A DNA stretch of 64,000 nucleotides from contig NZ_MVHF01000001.1 in NCBI RefSeq assembly GCF_002086485.1, positions 248,001 through 312,000 of the forward strand. The letters run 5' to 3'. The translations under genes were made by a program, and so were the position numbers. The stretch's first letter is position 1. Each line of letters starts with the position of its first letter. The stretch is from Mycobacterium aquaticum (GTDB lineage Bacteria; Actinomycetota; Actinomycetes; Mycobacteriales; Mycobacteriaceae). Below, piece after piece: positions 26,382 through 34,034 of this stretch. The notes under the pieces are model-generated. The model was not told where the DNA came from, did no database searches, and saw only the letters and a list, made by a program, of their open reading frames with translations.

Positions 26382-28617
26382 TGAACCACCTCACCTCGAC
26401 CAGCCCAAGATCTGCGGTGACATTGATCTGCGTCCCCTGATCCTGTGAACGAACAGCGTAGCCGCGCAGCGAATGCGGCGGTGCGACGATGATGAGAGTT
26501 GGTTCGACTGCCGGGCCGAAGATACCGATCGACAGTTCGTCTCCCGCGGCACACCGGTCGATGACGGGCCGTACCGCAGTGACCGCGAATTCCGCGAACT
26601 GCTCCGTGATCACGCCCGGCTCGGCATGGACTCCGACCCGCACACCCGCGGTGCGCGCGGTGTCGATCGCCGTGACGAAGCGCTGTTTGATACCGGGGGC
26701 GACGACATCGGTGGTCAGACCGATCAGGGCTCGCAGATAACCTTCTTCCAGGCCCGCTGCCGTACGGATGTATGTGTCCCGGACTCGGGCCGGCCGGTCG
26801 GCTACCGCCTGCAGGATATCTTCGGAATGGCTCAGGGTGGCGTCGAAGCCGTCGTCGTTCAACGCCGACTCGACGGCCAGGCGTTCCTGTTCTTCGCGGC
26901 GCCGGATCTGCTCGGAATGCTGGGCCGCAACGATATTCGACAGCCTCAGCGTCTGACGACGCAGGATGTAGAACGCGCCGATCACCAGAAGGTCGGTGAT
27001 GAACAGACCGAACGTCATCGCTCGGCACTCCGCGTGCACATCTCGTAGTGATGTCACTACCGCGACGACGGTCAGCAACACGGCAGGAAGAACCACCCTG
27101 GCCCGCCCGTCCATCAGGACGAGCACCGCGCAAATGGTCGCCACGGCGTCGCCGACCCACGCCAGGTGCGGATGCAGGCCACAGGCGCCGGGCGCAGCCT
27201 TGGTCGCGTTGTAGATCGCCGCCATCACCATGATGCCCAGATAGACTGCGATCGCCCTGCGGGCCGGGAGCCGCTGTGAGTCCGCGGCGCCCGTGATGAT
27301 GAGGGCCAGTATCCCAGCGACCACCAGCCAGGTCGCCGTTGGTGCCAGCACGTTCGGCACAGTCCACGCGGAATCGAAGGACAGTGTCACTACGCTGACC
27401 GCTGCGAACTGCGCAAGCATCACCCCGGCGATGGCCGATGCCATCCTGGCCGCGGCCACTTCGAAAACGCCTGCGGAACCGTCGCGCAACGGCGCGATCC
27501 GCATTCGTACCGTGGTGCCTCGCCCTGGGTCGCTGGTCGCGTCGAACTCCGCCTGCGCGTCCTGGGCACGCGCCGACAAACTGCCTGTGAGTGGTCCGGT
27601 ATCCAGCATGCCGGTGCCCCGGTCGGTCACGGTGACAGTGAACATGCTTGCGTCGTAGACCATCCAGGCTTCGCTGACCTCGGCGTGCTTGGCCACGTTG
27701 GTGACTGTCTCCTTCAGCGCGGAGACGATCTCACGGCGCCGCCACGACTCTTCGGAATCGAGGCGCGCGGCAAGGACTTCGACGTTGGCGCCGTGCAAGG
27801 TGATTCCGACCTCGGTGGCGTGCGTAAACACGTCACCCACCGCGGGGTCGATTGGGGTGGCACCGCACCTCAGCGCCGCGAGAAGGCGCGCATCCTCGGC
27901 GCACCGTTGCGCCACCAATGTGTCCGATGCTGCGATACGTGAGTTTGCTATCGCACCAAGGGTGTTGACAACTGTGTCGTGGATGATCCGGGCGCGCCGC
28001 CGCGATGCCTCACCCGCGAGTTCCTTGCGGCGCACGGTCCGATCAGCTGCGAGCCGGGTTCGAGCTTCGTCGTCGGCGGCTCGCGCGACACCTGTGAGTT
28101 CCCGCATCGCCAGGGCCAGTGCCGCTGCCACACCGACGGCGTACACCGGGATCTGCGCAGCCATGCTCCACAGTGCAGTGGTCGTTCGCGCGGCCGTCAG
28201 CAGCAGCGTTGCAGCACTCGCGAGACTGATGGCTGTAGTGGCAGCAATCGCCCGCCAGGTGGGCAGCAGAAGGGCCGCGGTCGCAGCGATGGTGAGCGAG
28301 ATGTTTCTCGGCGCCACAGGTTCCGTGGCGCCTGCCGTCGTCGCCTCTACGGCGAGGATCACACCGATGAGTGACCAGGTGACCAGTACCAGCGGTGCGG
28401 GCACCTTACGCAGTACCGCGAGAAGCCATGTCACGGCATGTGCGGTGAACCCGACCCAGACCACGCCCCGATCCGCGGTGCCCGGCGTGCCGGCGTGGAA
28501 GATCGCGAACTGGACGATGGGAGCCACGCCCGCGAAGTACAGACCGGCCGTCGACAGGGCGCGTTGCACGCCCGTGGCGTAATCCCGGCTCACGGTCACC
28601 GACTCGACTCTAGGCAC
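26356..28617 (-). CDS. sensor histidine kinase with duplicated membrane/ATPase layout
   Basis: A 753-aa membrane sensor from GTG 28617. Half one: about five membrane segments (20-170), a NarX/DesK-type phosphoacceptor box with His213 (RIIHDTVVNTLGAI), an ATPase N box (LKETVTNVAKHAEVS, about 301-315) and glycine boxes DRGTG and GRGTT. Half two: a second membrane block (about 385-570) and a helical plus degenerate ATPase-like region (VVRP-type N box IDRCAAGDEL, no glycine boxes) to the C-terminus. Kinases of this family usually have only the first half. It overlaps the response regulator by 26 bp. Confidence 0.85.
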   Translation of the reverse strand: MPRVESVTVSRDYATGVQRALSTAGLYFAGVAPIVQFAIFHAGTPGTADRGVVWVGFTAHAVTWLLAVLRKVPAPLVLVTWSLIGVILAVEATTAGATEPVAPRNISLTIAATAALLLPTWRAIAATTAISLASAATLLLTAARTTTALWSMAAQIPVYAVGVAAALALAMRELTGVARAADDEARTRLAADRTVRRKELAGEASRRRARIIHDTVVNTLGAIANSRIAASDTLVAQRCAEDARLLAALRCGATPIDPAVGDVFTHATEVGITLHGANVEVLAARLDSEESWRRREIVSALKETVTNVAKHAEVSEAWMVYDASMFTVTVTDRGTGMLDTGPLTGSLSARAQDAQAEFDATSDPGRGTTVRMRIAPLRDGSAGVFEVAAARMASAIAGVMLAQFAAVSVVTLSFDSAWTVPNVLAPTATWLVVAGILALIITGAADSQRLPARRAIAVYLGIMVMAAIYNATKAAPGACGLHPHLAWVGDAVATICAVLVLMDGRARVVLPAVLLTVVAVVTSLRDVHAECRAMTFGLFITDLLVIGAFYILRRQTLRLSNIVAAQHSEQIRRREEQERLAVESALNDDGFDATLSHSEDILQAVADRPARVRDTYIRTAAGLEEGYLRALIGLTTDVVAPGIKQRFVTAIDTARTAGVRVGVHAEPGVITEQFAEFAVTAVRPVIDRCAAGDELSIGIFGPAVEPTLIIVAPPHSLRGYAVRSQDQGTQINVTADLGLVEVRWFSGTHRDCR

Positions 28618-28661
28618 CGGCGGTGACCTTGATTGGCAAAGGGCGGCGCCGATATCTCGAT

Positions 28662-28681
28662 TGTCCGCAGAATGGGGGACA
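28662..28681. promoter_or_regulatory. 20-bp palindrome, site B, upstream of sensor kinase
   Basis: TGTCCGCAGAATGGGGGACA: arms TGTCCGC/GGGGACA match at 6 of 7 positions around 6 nt. It lies 44 bp upstream of the kinase start, which would allow autoregulation of the two-component operon. Confidence 0.55.
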
Positions 28682-28694
28682 CCGCAGGTGACGG

Positions 28695-30092
28695 TTATCG
28701 AGCCGGGTCGTCGGCGACCTCGATCTCGCCGGCTTTCGCGGCTGCCCGCAACTGATAGAAATCCTCAAGTGATTTGTCGGCATAGGAGTACGACCATTCG
28801 ATCAGCGCGGCACTGACCTTCTCGCCGTTGCCCACATAGCCGCGTAAGACCGACGCGTTCGCGCTCTGGGCGTGCGCGCGGGCCAGCGCCAGCGCGCAGG
28901 CGGACACGTAGTCTCCGAACGCGGTCACGGACATGCCTTCGGTTTCGATGGTGCCTTTCATGTCCTGGAATTGGCGTACATAGAAGTCGCGCCCGTCAGC
29001 GCGGGCCGTCCCCAGGAACACGTCGGACATCGCCTGGAGCACCCGCTGCCCGCTGACCACCCGTCTACCTTCGCCGCTTGCCTGCGCTGCGGCGAGCAAC
29101 GGGCTCGGCTGCTGCACACCGCCGTATTGTTCAAGTACCGAGGTGCTTGCCTCCTTGACCTGCAGAATCAGAGGCTCGCCCGCGGGACCGGTCAGGATGA
29201 CCAGATAGCAGCGGGTGCCGACGCTGCCGACGCCGACGATGCGCCGGGCCATGTCCGTGACGCGGAAGTGAGATAGCAGCAGCGCCACGTCGGCAGGCAC
29301 GGTGGCCAGGTACTCCTGGAACGACTCGATGAGCGCGGTTTCCAGGTCGATGTCGAGGTGTTCCAGGACCGGCGGATCCTCACGCAGCTGTAACCCCCCG
29401 TCCGCGCCGGGCGCCATGATCCGTTCGAATACCCGCACCGATGTGCGCTTACGGGCCCGTCGTGCCGTGCGGTTGATGACCTTTTCCAGACACCCGGACA
29501 CCTGGTGCCGGTAGCGTTCCGGCTCGAACCGAAGGTAGTACCGGTCCAGGACTGACATGTCCAAAATCGTTTGCAGGCCGTCCCGGTAGGCGATGATCGC
29601 CTGCCCGGCCAGGGTGCGGATCGATTTCTCGGGATAGCCGGCATGACGGCCGCCCACAATGGCGCTGGTGATGAGACGCTTGACATCCCATTCCGCCGGC
29701 GCGACCGCTGCCTCGTCGAAATCATTGAGGTCGAATATCAATTCGCGGTCCGGTGCCGCGTAGATGCCGAAGTTTGACAGATGTGCGTCGCCGCTGCACA
29801 GCACCTGGACACCGCTGGACGGGCTGGTGGCCAGATCGGCGGCCATTACCGCCGCGGTGCCGCGGTAGAAGGAGAACGGGTCGGTGAGCATCCGCGCGAA
29901 CCGAAGTGGCACCAGCTCGGGCACGCGGTTGCGATTCTGCTCGCTGAGGATTTCCGTCGCGCTCCGGCTGCTGGGCACCAGCTGCGCCAGGCTTCGCCGC
30001 GGGGCCATCTTGCGCAGTGCACGTCCGCGCGCGACGTCCTGCTCGGCATCTTCGATATCGATGACCCGTTCGCGCAGTGACTGATTGGACAT
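28695..30092 (-). CDS. DUF2252 protein
   Basis: A 465-aa cytosolic protein from ATG 30092 (GTG 30095 is one codon earlier). It shows the DUF2252 pattern: FSFYRGTAAVMAADL, then CSGDAHLSNFGIYAAPDRELIFDLNDFDE, which resembles the catalytic loop (H-x-x-N) and metal-binding D-x-D of aminoglycoside-phosphotransferase-like kinases, and a YLVILTGPAGEPLILQVKEA strand with a Lys. The family is uncharacterised; a kinase-like fold is an inference from the HLSNFG and DLNDFD motifs. It lies upstream of the sensor kinase in the same direction with site B in the gap. Confidence 0.85.
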   Translation of the reverse strand: MSNQSLRERVIDIEDAEQDVARGRALRKMAPRRSLAQLVPSSRSATEILSEQNRNRVPELVPLRFARMLTDPFSFYRGTAAVMAADLATSPSSGVQVLCSGDAHLSNFGIYAAPDRELIFDLNDFDEAAVAPAEWDVKRLITSAIVGGRHAGYPEKSIRTLAGQAIIAYRDGLQTILDMSVLDRYYLRFEPERYRHQVSGCLEKVINRTARRARKRTSVRVFERIMAPGADGGLQLREDPPVLEHLDIDLETALIESFQEYLATVPADVALLLSHFRVTDMARRIVGVGSVGTRCYLVILTGPAGEPLILQVKEASTSVLEQYGGVQQPSPLLAAAQASGEGRRVVSGQRVLQAMSDVFLGTARADGRDFYVRQFQDMKGTIETEGMSVTAFGDYVSACALALARAHAQSANASVLRGYVGNGEKVSAALIEWSYSYADKSLEDFYQLRAAAKAGEIEVADDPAR

Positions 30093-30490
30093 CACCGGAG
30101 CCTAGAGCAGTGATGTCGGGCCCGGCAGCAATCTGCGATCCTCGCGCTTCGTGTTGTCCCCCGAATAGGGGGCACAACTTTGGATCCGGCGACGCTGATT
30201 CGCAGTAGCCTCCGAAAACCGATCTCGCGGTGCAAAAGAAAACAAGGACAAGCCAGGCGGCAACGCTCCCAAATGCTTGGCGGCGTGAGCAGTTGAGCAC
30301 CGGACAGACCCTGCGGCACGCTTGGTTTCGGCCAATCCTCATGGGCTGGGACACATTCGGGCCGATCGGCGTCGCGATGGACGTCATGCTCGGCCGCGTT
30401 GCGGGGCAGACTACGACGGAGAGTGGGCAATGTCCACATCATGCGGCGGGACACGACCGTCCAGGTCGGCGCCGTGTGCTGCCGCGCTTT
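30093..30490. other. 398-bp intergenic region
   Basis: It holds palindrome site C at 30155-30174 and otherwise no supported gene. The open frames across it have mycobacterial-shadow composition and no ribosome-binding site. Confidence 0.5.
30155..30174. promoter_or_regulatory. 20-bp palindrome, site C, upstream of DUF2252
   Basis: TGTCCCCCGAATAGGGGGCA: arms TGTCCCC/GGGGGCA match at 6 of 7 positions around CGAATA. It lies 62 bp upstream of the DUF2252 start codon. Confidence 0.6.
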
Positions 30491-30763
30491 TCAGCCCAGC
30501 AGGCGTGCCTTCTGGGCTGAAAACTCCGCCTCCGTCAGTACGCCGCTGTCGCGCAGGTTGCCCAGTCGCTCGAGTGCGGCGAGCAGGTCATCGGTTGCAG
30601 CCGCCGGTGGCGGTGGTGCTGCCGCCGGGCCGGCCGACGGCACAGCATGCTCGGCGGCGACGGGCTGTATCGCGGCGGCCCAGCGTTGTTGTTGTCGCCG
30701 CTGGACCCGGCCGTGTACTGAGCTGGCCACAGCAGCGCGAGCGGCGGTTTTCAGCAGGCCCAT
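30491..30763 (-). CDS. small SHOCT-domain protein
   Basis: A 90-aa protein with AGGAG in front of ATG 30763. A basic N-terminal helix (MGLLKTAARAAVASSVHGRVQRRQQQ) and a Pro/Ala-rich linker precede a C-terminal SHOCT motif (LERLGNLRDSGVLTEAEFSAQKARLLG). It starts 2 bp after the stop of the DUF6325-like gene and is cotranscribed with it. SHOCT domains are short oligomerisation or adaptor modules of unknown function. Confidence 0.8.
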   Translation of the reverse strand: MGLLKTAARAAVASSVHGRVQRRQQQRWAAAIQPVAAEHAVPSAGPAAAPPPPAAATDDLLAALERLGNLRDSGVLTEAEFSAQKARLLG

Positions 30764-30765
30764 GA

Positions 30766-31176
30766 CTATTCTCCTAGCAGTGCAGCGTCGATGTCATCGA
30801 CGTCGACGGGTCCTTCGGACAGGATTGTGGCACCTGCGCTTTCCCAGGCCTCGATGACGTGCAGGATGGAGAGCTCCTCGTATACCAGCACTGCGGCAGT
30901 CATCCCCGGTGTCAGATCGGCCGTGGCAGTGTCGAGGTCATCGCGATCCAGCAGTCCCGAATTCGCACCCTCCAAGACCGCAAATCGGGATCCGAATTGC
31001 GATGCAGGCACCGAGCTGACGACACCGTCGGCCTTGGTGATGAATTCCAAGTCCAGCACCCGGATCCGGTCGTGGTCGACCAGGTCCAACAAGCGATCGA
31101 ACCCGGCGGCCACCGACGAGCTGTCGGAGAACTCCACGATTACGTAATCGACTGGACCGAAATGATCTTCATGCAC
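30766..31176 (-). CDS. DUF6325-like small protein
   Basis: A 136-aa protein from GTG 31176 with GGGAG seven bases upstream. It begins with VDYVIVEFSDSSSVAAGFDRLLDLV and has a conserved LTPGMTAAVLVYEELSILHVIEAWESAGA segment, a pattern of the small DUF1269/DUF6325-type proteins that occur with SHOCT proteins in stress-response operons. No signal peptide or catalytic motif is visible. It is the first gene of a two-gene operon with site D 105 bp upstream. Confidence 0.75.
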   Translation of the reverse strand: MHEDHFGPVDYVIVEFSDSSSVAAGFDRLLDLVDHDRIRVLDLEFITKADGVVSSVPASQFGSRFAVLEGANSGLLDRDDLDTATADLTPGMTAAVLVYEELSILHVIEAWESAGATILSEGPVDVDDIDAALLGE

Positions 31177-31558
31177 GGGCCCACTCCCTTCCCTCTGGGC
31201 GCCGGGGCCGTTCGTCTGGCGAAATATACCGGTATCCGAGGGTGCGGCATAGGGCTATCTGCCGCAATTCTTGGTATCCGGTGTCCCCCGAAGAGGGGTC
31301 GCTACTCCAGTTTGGAAGACGTGAATTCACCGCACAGTTCGATCGAACTCGTTCGGAGAATAGCGAACCGGAGAATGTCATGACGGTGTCCCGCTGAGCG
31401 GAACGGATCGGCGCGTCGGGGACTTGTGCGCTCTACAATGCCCACTCTGGAGCACGCGCCGCTGAGGCCGTCGAGACCGGCTGGAAGGTCCCGTGTTTCA
31501 GGTATGAATCCGGGTGACTCCGCTGCCACTTTGGTAAGGCCCGTATTTGCAGTTGCCT
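31177..31558. other. 382-bp intergenic region
   Basis: It holds palindrome site D at 31282-31301 and the presumed promoter of the DUF6325/SHOCT operon. Nothing else is supported; the long minus-strand frame across it is a shadow of the following membrane-protein gene. Confidence 0.45.
31282..31301. promoter_or_regulatory. 20-bp palindrome, site D, upstream of DUF6325/SHOCT operon
   Basis: TGTCCCCCGAAGAGGGGTCG: arms TGTCCCC/GGGGTCG match at 5 of 7 positions around CGAAGA. It shares the first 11 bases with site C. Confidence 0.55.
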
Positions 31559-31960
31559 TCAGCCTTTGGAGCGCGCCGAGCCAGGCCTTTGTGCGATCAT
31601 CAGCATCGGCAGCACGAGAGTGGCTACCGCAGTGGCCAGCCAGACCACTACCGTCGCCGAGACCCACGAACCAAGCCCCCTGATGGTCAGCCCGTGGGTA
31701 AGGGTCGACGCCAGGAACAGAGCGATCAGTGTCGATACCAGTCCGATGCCGCCCAGGAATGCCGAAGCGTAGCGCGAGGCCATCTTCGCGATGAATGGCG
31801 ACAGGATTGCCTGAGCGACCGCGAATATCACCACGGCGACGACGAATCCCGAGATCGACACGGACACACCGGGAACCAGCCAAGCCGCCACCAATAACCC
31901 GACCGCCGCCGATCCCAGAAAGACTGCAGTCCGCAACAAAAGTCGCACCATGGCGATCAT
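31559..31960 (-). CDS. small four-helix membrane protein (phage-holin-4-like)
   Basis: A 133-aa protein, nearly all membrane: LLLRTAVFLGSAAVGLLVAAWLV, ISGFVVAVVIFAVAQAILSP, LGGIGLVSTLIALFLASTL and WVSATVVVWLATAVATLVLPML. The spacing of four helices and the F-x-x-A-x-x-N/A-P ending of helix 2 resemble the Phage_holin_4_2/YvlD family, which is found in bacterial envelope-stress operons. ATG 31960 or 31951 may be the start; neither has a clear ribosome-binding site. No neighbour clearly forms an operon with it. Confidence 0.7.
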   Translation of the reverse strand: MIAMVRLLLRTAVFLGSAAVGLLVAAWLVPGVSVSISGFVVAVVIFAVAQAILSPFIAKMASRYASAFLGGIGLVSTLIALFLASTLTHGLTIRGLGSWVSATVVVWLATAVATLVLPMLMIAQRPGSARSKG

Positions 31961-32127
31961 CGTATATTTCGATTGTGGACAGGTTCATCAGATCGCTTTG
32001 AATAGGGCTGAATGTGCCTGGTCGGCGGTCGGAATGAGTGCACACCCCACGCCGACACCGGCTGCGGGGCTGTGTGCCGCCGTAGGTTCCGGTTCAAATT
32101 TGCGCGCGGACCGTCATACTGACATTC

Positions 32128-32637
32128 GTGACGCCAAGAAAAGTGCGTGGCACGTCACCCAAGCAGCAGTGGCTGACGCCCAGGCAGCAGCGCGCCTGGG
32201 TCGCCTTCATGCGGGTGCAGCTGCGGATGAGCTACGAGATGAACCGCCAGTTGCAGGCGGATTCAGGTCTCTCGCTGTCCGACTACGACGTGCTCGTCGC
32301 GTTGAGCGGTGACCGCGACGAGGGCATGCGCATCAGTGATCTGGCCGCGCAGATCGGCTGGGAACGCAGCCGACTGTCACACCAGTTGCGGCGCATGGAA
32401 GAACGTGGCCTGACCGAACGGCGCACGGGCGCCGGGGACGGTCGCACGACGAACGTCGTGCTCACCCCGAACGGGCGGCGGGCCATCGAGGACGCGGCTC
32501 CCGGCCATGTCGACCTCGTACGCAGCCTGTTCTTCGAACCGCTGCCCGAGAGCCTGCTCACACCGTTCACCGCCGCGTTGGAGCACATCGAGGTCCACCT
32601 CAATCACAACAGCTCACTCCCGCCTGCACCGAGCTAG
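32128..32637 (+). CDS. MarR-family regulator
   Basis: A 169-aa winged-helix protein from GTG 32128. The DNA-binding core reads MRISDLAAQIGWERSRLSHQLRRMEERGL with wing GAGDGRTTNVVLTPNGR. A CATACT box lies 6 bp before the start, suggesting a leaderless transcript. It is followed by an NTF2-like gene and an SDR gene, each preceded by the same inverted repeat (GGTGA-N4-TCACC), which makes these its probable targets. Confidence 0.87.
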   Translation: MTPRKVRGTSPKQQWLTPRQQRAWVAFMRVQLRMSYEMNRQLQADSGLSLSDYDVLVALSGDRDEGMRISDLAAQIGWERSRLSHQLRRMEERGLTERRTGAGDGRTTNVVLTPNGRRAIEDAAPGHVDLVRSLFFEPLPESLLTPFTAALEHIEVHLNHNSSLPPAPS

Positions 32638-32638
32638 T

Positions 32639-32662
32639 ATTTAGGTGAAGTATCACCTAAAT
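32639..32662. promoter_or_regulatory. probable MarR operator 1
   Basis: A perfect inverted repeat with 10-bp arms (ATTTAGGTGA and TCACCTAAAT) around AGTA. It lies 1 bp past the MarR stop and 16 bp upstream of the NTF2-like start codon; AGGGAGG follows directly. Confidence 0.75.
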
Positions 32663-32678
32663 TAGGGAGGGCGAGTCA

Positions 32679-33041
32679 ATGAGTGACGAGATCACCGGCC
32701 TGATGGAGGCCAACCTGCTGGCCGTGTTCAACGAGCGTGACCCGGGGCGCCGCGCCGAGGCGATCGCAACGACCTACGCGGACGATGTGCGGTGGACCGA
32801 TGACGAAGGTGTCGCCACGGGCCATGTCGAACTGAATGCCAAAGCGGCCGAGCTGCAGGCAAAATTGCCCGGACTGCACTTTGTCAAAGCGGGTGTGGTT
32901 CGGCAAACACGCGGTCTGGGGTTCCTGGCCTGGGAGGTGCGCACCCCAGACGACACCACTGTGGCGTCTGGCTTCGACGTGGCCGAGATATCCGATGGCC
33001 GCATCCACCGATTGTGGACGGTGCTGAACTCGCCGGAATAG
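32679..33041 (+). CDS. NTF2-like (SnoaL-type) protein
   Basis: A 120-aa protein with AGGGAGG upstream. It has the cone-shaped NTF2 fold pattern: an N-terminal helix (ITGLMEANLLAVFNERDPGRR), YADDVRWTDDEG, then strands (GLGFLAWEVRTPD, SGFDVAEISDGRIHRLWTVL). Proteins of this fold include polyketide cyclases and ketosteroid-isomerase-like enzymes, but also many with unknown ligands. It sits between two copies of the putative MarR operator and is followed by an SDR, suggesting a small detoxification or ketone-metabolism unit. Confidence 0.82.
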   Translation: MSDEITGLMEANLLAVFNERDPGRRAEAIATTYADDVRWTDDEGVATGHVELNAKAAELQAKLPGLHFVKAGVVRQTRGLGFLAWEVRTPDDTTVASGFDVAEISDGRIHRLWTVLNSPE

Positions 33042-33054
33042 GTGATCTATCACC
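33041..33054. promoter_or_regulatory. probable MarR operator 2
   Basis: GGTGA-TCTA-TCACC repeats the core and the 4-nt spacer of operator 1. It overlaps the last base of the NTF2-like gene and lies 52 bp upstream of the SDR start. Confidence 0.65.
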
Positions 33055-33106
33055 GAGGTTATAGCGCGCGCAACGCCGAAACTCGCAAAACAGAAGGAGC
33101 CCAATC

Positions 33107-33847
33107 GTGGGACAACTAGAAGGCAAGACAGCACTCGTCACGGGTGGCACCTCGGGCATCGGCCTGGCTACCGCGAGGCGCCTGGCCGAGGAAGGCGCCT
33201 ACGTCTTCATCACCGGCCGGGACCGGACTCGCCTCGACGAGGCGGCTGCCTCGATCGGCGCCCACGGCGTGCAGAGCGATATCAGCAAGCCCGAAGAGCT
33301 CGACATCTTGGCAGCCGAAATCGCCAAGCGCGGCAAAGGGCTCGACGTCGTCTTCGCGAACGCGGGAGGCGGCGATTTCGCGGCACTCGCCGACGTGACC
33401 CCGAAGCACTACCGGGACAACTTCGATCGCAACGTGGCCGGCACCGTGTTCACCGTGCAGAAGACGTTGCCGCTGCTCAACGAAGGCGCGTCGATCATCC
33501 TCGCCGGGTCCACGGCGGCAACCAAGGGCATACCCGCGTTCGGCCTCTACGCGGCGTCCAAGGCCGCCATCCGGTCCCTCGGCCGCACATGGGCCGCAGA
33601 ACTGGCCGACCGCCGGATCCGGGTGAACACCGTCATCCCAGGTCCGATCGAAACCCCGGGACTCACCGACTTGGTGCCTGCCGACCAGAAGCAGGGCTTG
33701 CTTGACGGTTTCGCTGCACAGGTGCCGATGAAGCGGCTGGGGCACCCCGAGGAGATCGCCTCCGCGGTGCTGTTCCTGGCCTCGGACGAGAGCAGCTTCA
33801 TGACCGGTGCGGAGCTGGCCGTCGACGGCGGGCAGATTCAGATCTGA
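33107..33847 (+). CDS. SDR-family oxidoreductase
   Basis: A 246-aa classical short-chain dehydrogenase from GTG 33107 with GAAGGAG upstream. Cofactor motif TGGTSGIG, FANAGGG in place of NNAG, catalytic Ser in ILAGSTAAT and Tyr/Lys in YAASKAA are all present; the C-terminus has the family FLASDESSFMTGAELAVDGG. An Arg after the second strand (FITGRDRTR) suggests NADP preference. The substrate is unknown. It is probably controlled by the adjacent MarR protein. Confidence 0.9.
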   Translation: MGQLEGKTALVTGGTSGIGLATARRLAEEGAYVFITGRDRTRLDEAAASIGAHGVQSDISKPEELDILAAEIAKRGKGLDVVFANAGGGDFAALADVTPKHYRDNFDRNVAGTVFTVQKTLPLLNEGASIILAGSTAATKGIPAFGLYAASKAAIRSLGRTWAAELADRRIRVNTVIPGPIETPGLTDLVPADQKQGLLDGFAAQVPMKRLGHPEEIASAVLFLASDESSFMTGAELAVDGGQIQI

Positions 33848-34034
33848 CTTCACCGGCGCGGCTATGTGCCAACACAGTTCGATGGCGAGGATTTATGTCC
33901 AGATATAGGGCCGGTTGGGCTGCCGCTGGATAGAATCGCGTGATGACCAGCGTTGCCTGCCGCGCGCATCGTCGTGCCGGCGGGCGACGCACCCCAAGTC
34001 GAGGGACCCTGACGATCGCGGGGCCAGGCCGATC

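Noticed and set aside
30230..30520. Possible 96-aa plus-strand gene in the gap upstream of DUF2252
   Set aside because: No ribosome-binding site, no recognisable protein feature, and its end runs into the opposite SHOCT gene.
25716..31301. The four 20-bp palindromes as DosR (DevR) boxes
   Set aside because: The DosR box has GGGAC...GTCCC with AT-rich centre; here the halves are in the opposite order and the spacer is CGAA-like.
31302..32045. Minus-strand 247-aa frame over the small membrane protein
   Set aside because: The overlapping 133-aa frame has clear membrane helices; the long frame is Arg/Gly-rich with no motif.
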